64,000 nucleotides of DNA from an uncultured SAR86 cluster bacterium (GTDB taxonomy: Bacteria; Pseudomonadota; Gammaproteobacteria; Magnimaribacterales; D2472). The notes beneath the pieces were generated by a model. That model was not told where the DNA came from and did no database searches. It was given only the letters and a program-made list of their open reading frames with translations. The stretch covers positions 17,087 to 81,086 of the forward strand of contig CACEJU010000005.1 of the NCBI GenBank assembly GCA_902559885.1. Reading direction: 5' to 3'. Of the stretch, positions 16,540-25,311 are shown piece after piece (within the stretch, counting starts at the first letter, position 1; each line of letters starts with the position of its first letter). The translations under genes and the position numbers were made by a program.

Positions 16540-17709
16540 CTAAATACTAAGATCCTCTAGATTATAATCTTTTAAATCCTTCCTAGCTTCTTCGTTCCAT
16601 ACAAATGATGTATTTGTACTTTCAAATGGCTCATATGAATATGGAGTTTCTAGTGGATATTTTTGCTTTCTTGCATCAATCGCATAACCAATTGATCTTG
16701 CTCTTCTTTGAATAATTTCTTCAGTAAAAACCTGAGATTCACTATGAATGCCTCCGCCCTGAGTTCCAAGAACAGATGAGCGTCTATGAAAACCAAAATT
16801 AACAGTTACTCTTTGTTCATATCCGCAGTTTGGAAAAGAGCCATGCAATAATTGTCTATTGCATATGATTGCATCACCGGGATTGCATACTATTGGAACT
16901 GCACCCTCTAGCCTTTCACTTCCTGCCTCTGCAACTAATTCTTTTATATCTATTTTTCCTACCTTGTGTGTTCCAGGAACAACCCAGACTCCATTTACAG
17001 CAGTACTTCCATATACCTGAACCATAAAATTAAAACCATGAATGTCTTCATCAAAATCTGGATTATCCCAATGAGTTACTCCATCTTGATGCCAGGAAAC
17101 AGCAGCTCCAATACCTGGTTCTTTGATAAATAAAGCCTCGTTAAATGGTGCAAAATCTTTTCCATGAATATTTTCAGCTACCTTTAAAAGTTCTGGATGG
17201 GCATAAGTTCTCAAACAAGCATCAGAGAATTGCAAAGAACCTAATAGAATTAGAGGCACTGCTGGAGGAGCATCGGTAGCTGCCTCTGGTTCAAACATCT
17301 TAATTTGATGTCTTCCATTTGCTAGCTCTGTTCCACCCAAAGGATCTCCTAATGGCTTGGACCAAACTAATGTAAGGGATTTAGACTCTGCATTCATTGC
17401 TGGCTCGCCTTTTGCATTTGTTAAACTTTCTGGTCCAGTTGGAAACTGTGTTCTTAAATGCTTAAGATCTTCTTCTATATCTTTAAGTTCTTCATCGTCT
17501 ATGACGTTTTCAAATACATAAAAACCATATTTTGAATACGCTTCACGAATTGATGGGCATAGCTTGCCATCCTCCCCAAAACTTATTGGACCACGATTAT
17601 CTAACTCTAAAGCCCTCTTTTCACCAGCTTTTAAGTAAGCCTCCATTGCGTCGGCTTCGTCGCCATAAAAAGCAGCGCAAGCCTTAATTGAACAAGATGC
17701 ATCAATCAT
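16540..17709 (-). CDS. Phytanoyl-CoA dioxygenase (PhyH) family oxygenase
   Basis: This is an Fe(II)/2-oxoglutarate-dependent oxygenase of the PhyH type. The iron ligands are visible as SWHQDGVTHW (HxD) and RQLLHGSFPNCG (distal His), followed by the Arg-containing RVTVNFGFHRR strand that binds 2-oxoglutarate. An N-terminal ~75 residues precede the KYGFYVFENVIDDEEL motif that opens the fold. AGGGG lies before the ATG. Substrate unknown; these enzymes are frequent in marine bacteria and hydroxylate lipids or small metabolites. It sits between a cytochrome b561 gene and an amidohydrolase on the same strand, but separate promoters cannot be excluded. Confidence 0.9.
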   Translation of the reverse strand: MIDASCSIKACAAFYGDEADAMEAYLKAGEKRALELDNRGPISFGEDGKLCPSIREAYSKYGFYVFENVIDDEELKDIEEDLKHLRTQFPTGPESLTNAKGEPAMNAESKSLTLVWSKPLGDPLGGTELANGRHQIKMFEPEAATDAPPAVPLILLGSLQFSDACLRTYAHPELLKVAENIHGKDFAPFNEALFIKEPGIGAAVSWHQDGVTHWDNPDFDEDIHGFNFMVQVYGSTAVNGVWVVPGTHKVGKIDIKELVAEAGSERLEGAVPIVCNPGDAIICNRQLLHGSFPNCGYEQRVTVNFGFHRRSSVLGTQGGGIHSESQVFTEEIIQRRARSIGYAIDARKQKYPLETPYSYEPFESTNTSFVWNEEARKDLKDYNLEDLSI

Positions 17710-17778
17710 ATTTACCCCTAATCTTGATTTAAGAATTATTCTAGCAAAAAAAATGTTTCTTGTTTATATCAAAAAATT

Positions 17779-18642
17779 CTAACTATTCATTCTTTTTATA
17801 GCACTAGTATGCTTGTCATAAAAATGATGTTTCAGAGTTCCTAGAATATGAGCTCCTAGAACTATATATAATAGATATGGCAATAAATACTTATGAAATA
17901 AACCCCATAAAATATAGACATCACTTTCACTAACAGGCGGAGGAAATTCCCAGAAAAAGAAATAGGTTCCATATCCATGGTAGCTGGTCATAAAAAAACC
18001 TGTCACTGGAACTGCAAGCATTAGAAAATATAATGTCGAGTGAGCTATATGTGCTAGCTTCCTATCCCTATTTATCAATGACTCATCTAAGCTAGGTCTT
18101 TTAGATACAAAATTCCAGACTATTCTTACAATAACCAAAATAAATACTGTAACCCCAATTGACTTGTGAATGACATAATAAGAAAGTCTAAAAGGTGTTC
18201 CTTCAGGAATGATTGATGCAAAAATACCCATTGGAATAAGTGATATAAATAAAATTGCAATTGTCCAATGTAAAAAACGAGAAACTTTTCCATACCTGGC
18301 ATCTTCATTTTTTACAGATAAGTTTAGTGTATAGCTTTCTTTACTTTGATTTCTTGCAATAAACAATAAGAAAACACCTGAAGCAAGAGAAACTAATGCC
18401 TGAATCCAAAGTGTCATGGGTTTTGCAGAATCCATTGGTGTCTGATTTGGTTTTGGATTTTCAAGTATGCCAGAGGTGGCAACAAAAGAAAGAAACCAAA
18501 CAGCAACTGCAAAGCACCCGATTGCTGCCAATATAGTTCCAAAAACTCTTATTTTTGGATTTGTATAATTCATAGCCCATGCAGTTAAAATTGAAAGTAA
18601 AACAATGGCAAAAGCTACTGATCCCCCAGGATATTGATACAT
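17779..18642 (-). CDS. Cytochrome b561 with extra N-terminal membrane domain
   Basis: Residues ~120-287 match the four-helix bacterial cytochrome b561 (YodB/CybB) family: FLHWTIAILFISLIP, YYVIHKSIGV, AHIAHSTLYFLMLAVPVTGF and LLYIVLGAHILGTLKHHF provide the haem-ligand histidines. It would pass electrons from quinol across the inner membrane. About 110 residues at the N-terminus add three further hydrophobic segments not found in the basic family, so this is a fusion or extended form. It lies 119 bp downstream of the desaturase gene and 69 bp upstream of the PhyH oxygenase gene, both of which need electrons; a partner role is only a suggestion. Confidence 0.85.
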   Translation of the reverse strand: MYQYPGGSVAFAIVLLSILTAWAMNYTNPKIRVFGTILAAIGCFAVAVWFLSFVATSGILENPKPNQTPMDSAKPMTLWIQALVSLASGVFLLFIARNQSKESYTLNLSVKNEDARYGKVSRFLHWTIAILFISLIPMGIFASIIPEGTPFRLSYYVIHKSIGVTVFILVIVRIVWNFVSKRPSLDESLINRDRKLAHIAHSTLYFLMLAVPVTGFFMTSYHGYGTYFFFWEFPPPVSESDVYILWGLFHKYLLPYLLYIVLGAHILGTLKHHFYDKHTSAIKRMNS

Positions 18643-18761
18643 AATTTATCTCAATAAAAAATTTACAATAAACATCATATATTCCCTAGGGACCTATTCA
18701 AGTAGGCAAGAAATACATACCTACTTCTAAAGAACATACTAGTTGTAAGAATTAAAGAATT

Positions 18762-19655
18762 CTAAAATTTTATTAAAGGGTTATAAGTAACCCTATCAGG
18801 AATATCTTCTGCGCCAGGTACGCCTTTAGCAATAAGAAATGGTTTAAGCTCTTCAATAGCTTTTGGTTCATCATAATGTCCAATGTTTGGATGTAAATGA
18901 TGGATAAAATGGAGTTGCATTGAGTGGTTTAGATATCTTGGAATCCAATGTTGCCAAAATCTAGTATTTTTATATCTTCCATGCTCTGTTCCAATATGAG
19001 GGTAGTAAGAAAAAAAGATAGTGGTATAAATAGAACCAAGCTTAGCAGGCAACCACCATAGTAATAAAGTTTGCAAAGGATAAAGAACAACCATAACCAT
19101 TAGAGCAAATCTAAGTAGTAAGGCTATTTTTACACCTTTATCAAAAGCTTTCTGAAAAGCTTTATCACTTACGAATACTTCTTTGTATTTTTCATAATCT
19201 GGAGATGTGCCATCAAGCACAAGCAAAATAATTTCTTTAATAGATTTGGCGTTAGAAGTCTGAAAATCAGGATCCTTCTCTTTATCATTAGTATAAGCAT
19301 GGTGCTTCATATGGGTAACTCTTAATACTTCATAAGGATAAATTAAAGTTATTAAAGTAAAGTTGCCAACAAAAGAGTCCAGCCATCGCCTTTTTGGATT
19401 TCCCCTGGAATAATTGCCATGCTGAGCTTCATGAGATGGTAAATAAGCAAAACAGGCGCATATAGTGGCAATAATAAATCCGCTCCATAAAGGAATTATT
19501 TCGTTGATTACTAATGGCCATAAACTAAGCCAGATACAAGCTTGACCGACACCAATTAAAATCATTTCCCATTGAAATCTTTGGGCGTATTTTTTAGCAA
19601 TTGCTTTTTCTTTTTCAAAAGAGAATTCTTCTGAAGCGCTATTAGCTATATCCAT
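18762..19655 (-). CDS. Fatty-acid desaturase family membrane di-iron enzyme
   Basis: All three histidine boxes of membrane desaturases/hydroxylases are present: HEAQHGNYS (~residue 78), HMKHHAYTND (~115) and HFIHHLHPNIGH (~255), separated by hydrophobic helices. It probably introduces a double bond or hydroxyl into a lipid or carotenoid at the inner membrane; acyl versus carotenoid substrate is not resolved. The ATG at 19655 has AGGGG nine bases upstream; a GTG at 19661 is less well placed. Its start overlaps the end of a 65-residue membrane-protein gene, whose 3' end holds the ribosome site, so translation is probably coupled. Confidence 0.88.
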   Translation of the reverse strand: MDIANSASEEFSFEKEKAIAKKYAQRFQWEMILIGVGQACIWLSLWPLVINEIIPLWSGFIIATICACFAYLPSHEAQHGNYSRGNPKRRWLDSFVGNFTLITLIYPYEVLRVTHMKHHAYTNDKEKDPDFQTSNAKSIKEIILLVLDGTSPDYEKYKEVFVSDKAFQKAFDKGVKIALLLRFALMVMVVLYPLQTLLLWWLPAKLGSIYTTIFFSYYPHIGTEHGRYKNTRFWQHWIPRYLNHSMQLHFIHHLHPNIGHYDEPKAIEELKPFLIAKGVPGAEDIPDRVTYNPLIKF

Positions 19656-19843
19656 AACCACTTACCCCTAATGTGCGCAATAATACCAACCAAAAAACCA
19701 ACTAAAAAACACCAAATAGAAATATTTGGGACATTGTTAAAAGCACTTAACTTTAAGGCAGTTGCATTCAACACGCTGCCAATAAAAATCAAACCAAACC
19801 ATGCTTTATTGTAGGAAAGTATTTTCTCAAGTATTTTTTCCAT
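19646..19843 (-). CDS. Small two-helix membrane protein upstream of the desaturase
   Basis: The 65-residue product has two hydrophobic segments (AWFGLIFIGSVLNATALKL and ISIWCFLVGFLVGIIAHI) joined by a short loop, with a charged N-terminus. It overlaps the desaturase start by 10 bp, with the desaturase ribosome site inside its last codons, which argues for a real, coupled gene. I do not recognise the family. It may be a membrane partner or stabiliser of the desaturase, which is inference from position only. Confidence 0.65.
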   Translation of the reverse strand: MEKILEKILSYNKAWFGLIFIGSVLNATALKLSAFNNVPNISIWCFLVGFLVGIIAHIRGKWLWI

Positions 19844-19930
19844 TATTTATTCTAACAAAATTTAGTAAAAAAACTCTATTACAAGTTTATACATATGAGA
19901 AATATATTGATAAAAAAATGAATATCTAAG

Positions 19931-20007
19931 TGGTGGGCCCGGGAGGACTCGAACCTCCGACCAATGGATTATGAGTCCACTGCTCTAACCAACTGAGCTA
20001 CAGGCCC
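19931..20007 (-). tRNA. tRNA with CAT anticodon, probably tRNA-Ile2 (lysidine type)
   Basis: The minus strand folds into a full 77-nt cloverleaf: acceptor GGGCCTG/CGGGCCC, D arm AGCTCAGTTGGTTAGAGC, anticodon loop CTCATAA, T arm GGTTCGAGTCC, encoded CCA. The CAT anticodon fits Met elongator or Ile2. The acceptor stem has C4-G69 and C5-G68, the pairs reported as TilS identity elements, so Ile2 is favoured over Met; a tilS gene is not in the window. Confidence 0.9.
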
Positions 20008-20036
20008 AATGTTCAAATTGAACAAAAGAGCGAGTA

Positions 20037-20042
20037 ATTATA
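20037..20042 (-). promoter_or_regulatory. Probable -10 box of the CAT tRNA promoter
   Basis: A perfect TATAAT on the minus strand lies 29 bp upstream of the tRNA, followed by a C/G-containing discriminator (TACTCGCTC). No good -35 hexamer is visible at 16-18 bp. Confidence 0.45.
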
Positions 20043-20093
20043 TAAGAATTAATTTTTTAAGGAAGCTTAAAAAAATATATTTTTATAATAGAC

Positions 20094-20117
20094 AGCAGCG
20101 GTATTAATACCGCTGCT
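20094..20117. terminator. Perfect 24-nt palindromic hairpin downstream of the Trp-rich membrane gene
   Basis: GCAGCGGTAT joined directly to its complement (20095-20116, extended by an A-T pair) is a perfect palindrome folding into a strong G+C stem. It sits 15 bp past the stop of the gene at 20133. On the minus strand the following bases are T-rich but not a clean T run (a T7 block begins about 25 nt on), so it may be a terminator or a 3' stability hairpin. Confidence 0.7.
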
Positions 20118-20132
20118 TAAATAAATGCTTAA

Positions 20133-20546
20133 TTATTTCTTCGTCCAAATTTGACCTAGTTGAATTAATAATAAAGATCCCCAAAAAATTCCTTGAGGTA
20201 GATTTGGAGCAATGCTAAATCCTGCACCAGGATCATTTGCTTCTACAAATGCAGCTGCTCCCGGTGTAATACCAGCTTCAGAATTTTCTGCTAACCAAGC
20301 AAAAACGCCTGCCACACCATTTGAATGCCATTCAAACCATGCTGCATTTATTAATCCAAACCAAGCAACGCTTAAACAAAAAGCTGTTCCAGCAATTTTT
20401 ACAACAAGATTTGCATCTGCACTGTTATAGATACCATTTGAGATTCTCAAGCCCACCCAGGCTAAAAATGCTATTCCAAAAAACCAAGGCCCAATAGCGC
20501 CAGCACCATGCCAGTAGGCATCCCATAACATAGGTTCATTTATCAT
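20133..20546 (-). CDS. Trp-rich small membrane protein of unknown function
   Basis: The 137-residue product has about ten Trp and no Cys. Hydrophobic segments lie at roughly residues 14-35 (GAIGPWFFGIAFLAWVGL), 47-70 (VVKIAGTAFCLSVAWFGL region) and 118-134 (QGIFWGSLLLIQLG), with an acidic, Ala/Gly-rich soluble loop between the second and third. I do not recognise a family. A textbook ribosome site (AGGGGGAA), more G+C-rich codons than its neighbours and a strong 3' hairpin suggest an abundant protein. It is monocistronic, between a tRNA and yrbL. Confidence 0.75.
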   Translation of the reverse strand: MINEPMLWDAYWHGAGAIGPWFFGIAFLAWVGLRISNGIYNSADANLVVKIAGTAFCLSVAWFGLINAAWFEWHSNGVAGVFAWLAENSEAGITPGAAAFVEANDPGAGFSIAPNLPQGIFWGSLLLIQLGQIWTKK

Positions 20547-20672
20547 AATTTCCCCCTAATTAATAAAATATGATTCATTCATACTACCTGAGTCGGCATG
20601 ATTAACCTCATATATAAACATTAAAGATTTATATATATTTTTATAAAGGAATAAAATTGCTAAAATCTTTAA

Positions 20673-21308
20673 ATGATTGATCTTTCAAATTCCATGCCTT
20701 TTGCTAAAGGAGGAAATAGAGCTTGCTACCAGCATCCAAATAATAAAAATATTTGTTTAAAGGTTACTCACGCAGGGCTGCCAGAAAAATTAAAAAAAAC
20801 AGCTCCCTGGTATAAAAAATATAGGGCCCTGGATAGCTTTGATGACAATAAAAGAGAAGAGCTTGCCTATTCTCAAAGAGCTGTATCAGAACATAAATTA
20901 ATAATATGGGATCATCTTGTGAAGTGGTATGGCTTTGAGGAGACCTCTATGGGATTAGCATCAGCTACTGAAATGGTTCTTAATGATGGAGTTATTGCTG
21001 AAACATTAGAATCTTATTTATTCACTAATGGTAAAGATGAAAAAATAACAGTAGCGCTGGAAGAGTTTGAGAATTGGTTAAAAAAAACTCTCATTCTTAC
21101 AAAAAACATTATTCCTCATAATATTGTTGTAAAAAAAACTGAGGGCAAACTTCAACTTAAGATAATTGATGGCCTTGGTTGTTCATCATTTTTACCCCTT
21201 CCAAAAATTAGTAACTTTTTTGCAAAAAGATATGTAAGCAGAAGAGTTGAACTTATGCACTCAAGAATCGATTGGGACCTTTCAGGAAGAAAAGGTAGCT
21301 GGAAATAA
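20673..21308 (+). CDS. yrbL: YrbL family protein (kinase-like fold)
   Basis: The 211-residue product matches the YrbL family of protein-kinase-like proteins: it opens SMPFAKGGNRACYQHPNNKNICLKV (Gly-rich loop and beta-3 Lys). The IIPHNIVVKK catalytic-loop-like Asn and the KIIDGLG (DFG-like) segment follow. In enterobacteria yrbL is PhoP/PmrA regulated; its biochemical role is unknown. The ATG at 20673 has AAAGGA 24 nt upstream, in better position for an 8-codon TTG frame (20657-20680) that overlaps the start. Its stop codon lies in the loop of the bidirectional hairpin shared with rpoD. Confidence 0.85.
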   Translation: MIDLSNSMPFAKGGNRACYQHPNNKNICLKVTHAGLPEKLKKTAPWYKKYRALDSFDDNKREELAYSQRAVSEHKLIIWDHLVKWYGFEETSMGLASATEMVLNDGVIAETLESYLFTNGKDEKITVALEEFENWLKKTLILTKNIIPHNIVVKKTEGKLQLKIIDGLGCSSFLPLPKISNFFAKRYVSRRVELMHSRIDWDLSGRKGSWK

Positions 21309-21318
21309 CAGCTACCTT
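21288..21318 (-). terminator. Rho-independent terminator of rpoD, shared with the yrbL end
   Basis: AAGGTAGCTG (21292-21301) and CAGCTACCTT (21309-21318) form a perfect 10-bp stem with a 7-nt loop. On the minus strand it is followed by TTTTCTT, a proper terminator for the rpoD operon. The yrbL stop codon lies in the loop and the rpoD stop codon at the stem edge, so the element is built from coding sequence of both genes. Confidence 0.88.
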
Positions 21319-23119
21319 ATTCGTCTAAGAAACTTTTAAGATGACTGGATCTACTTGGATGACGTAGCTTTCTTAGTGCCTTAGCTTCTATCTGTCTAAT
21401 TCTTTCCCTTGTAACATCAAACTGCTTACCAACTTCCTCAAGCGTATGATCTGTATTCATTCCAATACCAAATCGCATTCTAAGTACTTTAGCCTCTCTA
21501 GCAGTAAGTGAGCCCAGAATATCATCAGTAGCAAAATGAAGACTATCTTCAGTAGCCACCTCAACTGGAGAATCAATAACTGTATCTTCAATAAAATCAC
21601 CTAGGCTTGAATCTTCATCATCACCAATTGGAGTCTCAGTTGAAATTGGTTCTTTCGCAATTTTTAGGACTTTTCTTACCTTATCCTCTGGCATATCAAG
21701 CTCTTTACTTAGCTCTTCAGGAGTAGGTTCACGCCCCATATCCTGCATCATCTGTCTAGAAACTCTATTGAGTTTGTTAATTGTTTCAATCATATGCACA
21801 GGAATTCTTATAGTTCTAGCTTGGTCGGCTATAGATCTTGTTATTGCCTGACGAATCCACCAAGTAGCATATGTTGAGAACTTGTAACCTCTTCTATATT
21901 CAAATTTATCAACAGCTTTCATTAGACCAATATTACCTTCTTGAATTAAATCTAAGAACTGAAGTCCTCTATTGGTATATTTTTTTGCAATAGAGATAAC
22001 AAGACGTAAGTTAGCTTCAACCATATCTTTTTTTGCTCTTCGCATTTTGGTTTCACCCATGGACATTTGTCTATTAATGTCTTTAATTTCTTTGATACTA
22101 AGGCCAACTCTTTTCTCAATATCAATAATGTCTTTTTGTGCAATGACAACATCTTGCTTTACTGCTTGGAGAAGATCCTTTTTGTATTTTTTTTCTTTCA
22201 TCAAAGAATCAATCCATTTAACTTTTGTCATATTCTCGGGGAATAATTTTAGAAAATCTTTTCTTGGGATTCTGGCTTTTTTTACAAGTTGAAGTTGTAT
22301 AAATCTTTCCTTTTCTCTTATAGCGCTTAATCCGTTCCTTGCAATAATAGATAAATCATCAAACATTCTTGGACTAAATTTTAAAAATTGAAAAATTTGG
22401 CCAAGTTTTTCAAATTCTTTTTGAGCCTCTTTAGAGTTTCTGCCTTTTGATTCAATAACTTTGTGTGTTTTATTGTATTGTCTTTTAAGGTTGGTCATTC
22501 TTCTTTGGACTTCTTTTAGGTCTAACCCACCTGAATCTTCATCATCCGACTCTTCTTCTTGTTTTGCTCTTTCAGTACCTGGTCCAGCTGATGGAACTTC
22601 CTCCATCTCTTCTAAAAAACCAGTAATAAAATCATTTATCTTTTTTTCTTCATCTTTAACAAGTTGAAAAAACTCCATTGCATATTCAACAGTATTTGGA
22701 TAATAGACACTCGCATTTAAGAGCTCTCTCATGCCCTCTTCAATTCTTTTTGCAATCTCAATTTCACCTTCTCTAGTTAGAAGATCAACAGTCCCCATTT
22801 CACGCATATACATACGAACAGGATCTGTAGTTCTTCCAGTTTCGTTTTCAACGGCGGCTAGCGCTTCAGCAGCTTGCTCAAGAGCTATATCATCAGAATC
22901 TTCAGATTCTGATAACATCAATTCATCTGCATCTGGTGCTGTTTCATGAACTTGGAGACCCAAGTCATTAATCATGCCAATAATTTCATCAACTTGATCT
23001 GGATCTGATATGTCCTCAGGCAAATGATCATTTACATCAGCATAGGTAAGATAACCCTGCTCTCTGCCTTTACTTATTAGCTCAGCTATTCTTGAGCCTT
23101 TTTTACTTATTTTATCCAC
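21317..23119 (-). CDS. rpoD: RNA polymerase primary sigma factor RpoD (sigma70)
   Basis: The 600-residue product has the complete sigma70 plan: N-terminal acidic region 1.1, region 1.2 ([11 protein letters not shown]), a non-conserved insert rich in Glu/Asp/Lys. Region 2 is [17 protein letters not shown] with [15 protein letters not shown], then region 3, and region 4 is [18 protein letters not shown] plus the helix-turn-helix [18 protein letters not shown]. It recognises the TTGACA/TATAAT promoters seen here. It starts at GTG with GGAG upstream, 47 bp after dnaG, and ends in a strong terminator. rpsU, normally at the head of this operon, is about 28 kb away. Confidence 0.98.
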   Translation of the reverse strand: MDKISKKGSRIAELISKGREQGYLTYADVNDHLPEDISDPDQVDEIIGMINDLGLQVHETAPDADELMLSESEDSDDIALEQAAEALAAVENETGRTTDPVRMYMREMGTVDLLTREGEIEIAKRIEEGMRELLNASVYYPNTVEYAMEFFQLVKDEEKKINDFITGFLEEMEEVPSAGPGTERAKQEEESDDEDSGGLDLKEVQRRMTNLKRQYNKTHKVIESKGRNSKEAQKEFEKLGQIFQFLKFSPRMFDDLSIIARNGLSAIREKERFIQLQLVKKARIPRKDFLKLFPENMTKVKWIDSLMKEKKYKKDLLQAVKQDVVIAQKDIIDIEKRVGLSIKEIKDINRQMSMGETKMRRAKKDMVEANLRLVISIAKKYTNRGLQFLDLIQEGNIGLMKAVDKFEYRRGYKFSTYATWWIRQAITRSIADQARTIRIPVHMIETINKLNRVSRQMMQDMGREPTPEELSKELDMPEDKVRKVLKIAKEPISTETPIGDDEDSSLGDFIEDTVIDSPVEVATEDSLHFATDDILGSLTAREAKVLRMRFGIGMNTDHTLEEVGKQFDVTRERIRQIEAKALRKLRHPSRSSHLKSFLDE

Positions 23120-23166
23120 TATTACTCCGATTTAGATTTATGTAGAGGCTAAATACTAAAATTCAA

Positions 23167-24921
23167 CTAATTTTTCTTACTTAGATCCCTAATTAATTCT
23201 TTGTCTGATTCTGTAATATTGTGTTTTTTTAAGATAATTTTCTGTAATTCTCTTCTTTCGGCAGAATCGAGATTTGCTATATTATACTTTTCTTTTAAGA
23301 TTTCTTCTCTATCTTTTTGATTTTTTATTAAAAGATTTAAACAATCTAAAAACATCGATGAAGCATCTTCATCGTTTAGATCTAGGTCTGAGACTATCGC
23401 CTCGCTAAAAATATTCTTTATTTTCTCATTCTCAATGGTTTCGAAAATAATTGAAGGATTCATCTTATCAGAGTTCATAAACTTAGTTATAACTTCAGTA
23501 ACTGGTTTAAATTTATCGTCTACTCCATTTATTTCATCCTCATGCTTGTTAGCCAAAGTTGGGTTTTTGATTAGTGCTGCAAATATCCCAAGAATTGCTT
23601 TTTTCATCACCGAATTTTGTGACTCTGTATTTTTTTCATTTACGTCGACTGCTGGTGCATTGGTGTTTTTTGCAGAAATGCTTATCAAGTTTGATAAATC
23701 TAGATCACATATTTTTGATATCTCGCTTATGTATGCTTCTTTTATAGTCTGATTTTTAATTTTATTTATATAAGACAAGCTTATTTTTGCTACGTTTGAT
23801 CTGCCTTCAATAGTGCTAAGGTCATCTCGTGATTTAAGATCATTTAAGAAAAACTCAGATAATGAAATCGCCTTATCTTTCAGGGCAAGAAAAGCATCTT
23901 TACCATTTTCATTTATAAAGCTATCTGGATCATGGCCATCATCCAGAAATATAAATTTAATTCTTATATCTTCTCTCAATATACCCAAGCTATTTTCTAA
24001 TGCCCTCCATGCAGCTACTTTACCCGCCTTATCTCCATCAAAAGTTATATATATCTCTTTTGTGTACCGCATTAATTTTGATAAATGCAATGAGGTGATT
24101 GCTGTGCCAAGAGTTGCAACAGAATTTGTAACACCCTTTTCATAGAGAGCTATAACATCCATGTATCCTTCTACTACAAATAATGAATCAAGCTTAGTAT
24201 TATTTAAACGAGCTTCATATAATCCATAGAGCTCCTTGGATTTGCTAAAAGTACTGGTCTCAGGTGAATTTAAATACTTTGGCTCTCCTTGATCAATTAT
24301 TCTTCCACCAAATGCAATGCAATCACCTTTAATGTTTCTGATTGGGAACATGATCCTATCTCTAAATCTGTCTTTATTTTTCTCAGAAAAAATTCCTGAT
24401 TCTTTTAAATCTGGTAGAGAAAAGCTTGGTGAAAGCTTTCTAAATAAGCCCTCCCACTCATTTAAAGCATATCCAAGCTGAAAAAATAAAGCTGTTTTTC
24501 CAGAAATATTTCTATTTTGTAGATACTTTTTTGCCTGATTGGCAGTATCAGATTTTAATTGATCCATGAATATTTTTTTTGCTTCTTCATTAACATTCAA
24601 TGTATTTGAATCAAATTGTTGAGATTGGGTTCTTGGAACCTCAAGCCCCAATGAGGAAGCAATAGTTTCAACAGCATCAACAAAATCTAGATTTTCATAT
24701 TCTCTTAAAAAATTAATAGAATTTCCTTTTGCATTGCATACAAAACAATAATAAAACTGCTTATCTTGATTTACTGCCATTGATGGATTGGTATCATCAT
24801 GAAAAGGACATAAGCCCCAATGGTTTGAACCTTTTTTGTTTAATTGAACTCTTTGACCTACGATGTCAACGATGTCAGATTGATCTAAAATTTGATCTAT
24901 AAAACTTGATGGTATTGTCAC
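23167..24921 (-). CDS. dnaG: DNA primase
   Basis: DnaG lays RNA primers at the replication fork. The CHC2 zinc finger is intact (Cys38, His41, Cys59, Cys62), the RNA polymerase core contains FGGRIIDQGEPKYLNSPET, and the TOPRIM site shows LFVVEGYMDVIALYE and ITFDGDKAGK. The C-terminal DnaB-binding part is present, 584 residues in total (E. coli 581). It starts at GTG and overlaps the ruvX stop codon (GTGA), so it belongs to the rsmE-gshB-tonB-ruvX-dnaG-rpoD run. Confidence 0.97.
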   Translation of the reverse strand: MTIPSSFIDQILDQSDIVDIVGQRVQLNKKGSNHWGLCPFHDDTNPSMAVNQDKQFYYCFVCNAKGNSINFLREYENLDFVDAVETIASSLGLEVPRTQSQQFDSNTLNVNEEAKKIFMDQLKSDTANQAKKYLQNRNISGKTALFFQLGYALNEWEGLFRKLSPSFSLPDLKESGIFSEKNKDRFRDRIMFPIRNIKGDCIAFGGRIIDQGEPKYLNSPETSTFSKSKELYGLYEARLNNTKLDSLFVVEGYMDVIALYEKGVTNSVATLGTAITSLHLSKLMRYTKEIYITFDGDKAGKVAAWRALENSLGILREDIRIKFIFLDDGHDPDSFINENGKDAFLALKDKAISLSEFFLNDLKSRDDLSTIEGRSNVAKISLSYINKIKNQTIKEAYISEISKICDLDLSNLISISAKNTNAPAVDVNEKNTESQNSVMKKAILGIFAALIKNPTLANKHEDEINGVDDKFKPVTEVITKFMNSDKMNPSIIFETIENEKIKNIFSEAIVSDLDLNDEDASSMFLDCLNLLIKNQKDREEILKEKYNIANLDSAERRELQKIILKKHNITESDKELIRDLSKKN

Positions 24922-25310
24922 TTTTCTATATTAAACCAATTTTCAATTAATATTTTTGCAGCATGTGAATCAACAGTCTTAATATTAAGATCTTTAACTT
25001 CAAGCCTTGCCTCAAAAGTAGTTAACCTTTCATCAATAAATTCACATTTTACCGATGAGATATTTTTAAGCTTCTTTTTAAAATTTACAACCCTCTTCAT
25101 AATCTCACTGTCTGTTCCATCCATATTTAAAGGCATACCAATCAAAATTAATTCAGGCTTCCACTCTTCAATTATTTCTATAATTGCATCCCAATTAGTT
25201 TTATTTTTTTTATTAAATATTACATTTAACGGTGATGCAGTTTTGGTCTGGGTTTGACCAACAGCTACTCCTATCTTTTTTGTACCATAATCAAAAGAAA
25301 TAATTTGCAT
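24918..25310 (-). CDS. ruvX: Putative Holliday junction resolvase / pre-16S rRNA nuclease RuvX (YqgF)
   Basis: An RNase H-like fold with FDYGTKKIGVAVG at the N-terminus, a central ELILIGMPLNMDGT strand and catalytic residues FIDERLTTFEA and DSHAAKIL. RuvX/YqgF trims the 5' end of pre-16S rRNA and was also proposed to resolve recombination junctions. Length 130 is standard. It lies directly after the tonB-like gene and overlaps dnaG by 4 bp. Confidence 0.95.
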   Translation of the reverse strand: MQIISFDYGTKKIGVAVGQTQTKTASPLNVIFNKKNKTNWDAIIEIIEEWKPELILIGMPLNMDGTDSEIMKRVVNFKKKLKNISSVKCEFIDERLTTFEARLEVKDLNIKTVDSHAAKILIENWFNIEK

Positions 25311-25311
25311 T

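Noticed and set aside
18700..18726. Inverted repeat AAGTAGG/CCTACTT downstream of the desaturase gene
   Set aside because: Stem of 7 bp with a 13-nt loop and no T run on the expected strand; too weak to call a terminator.
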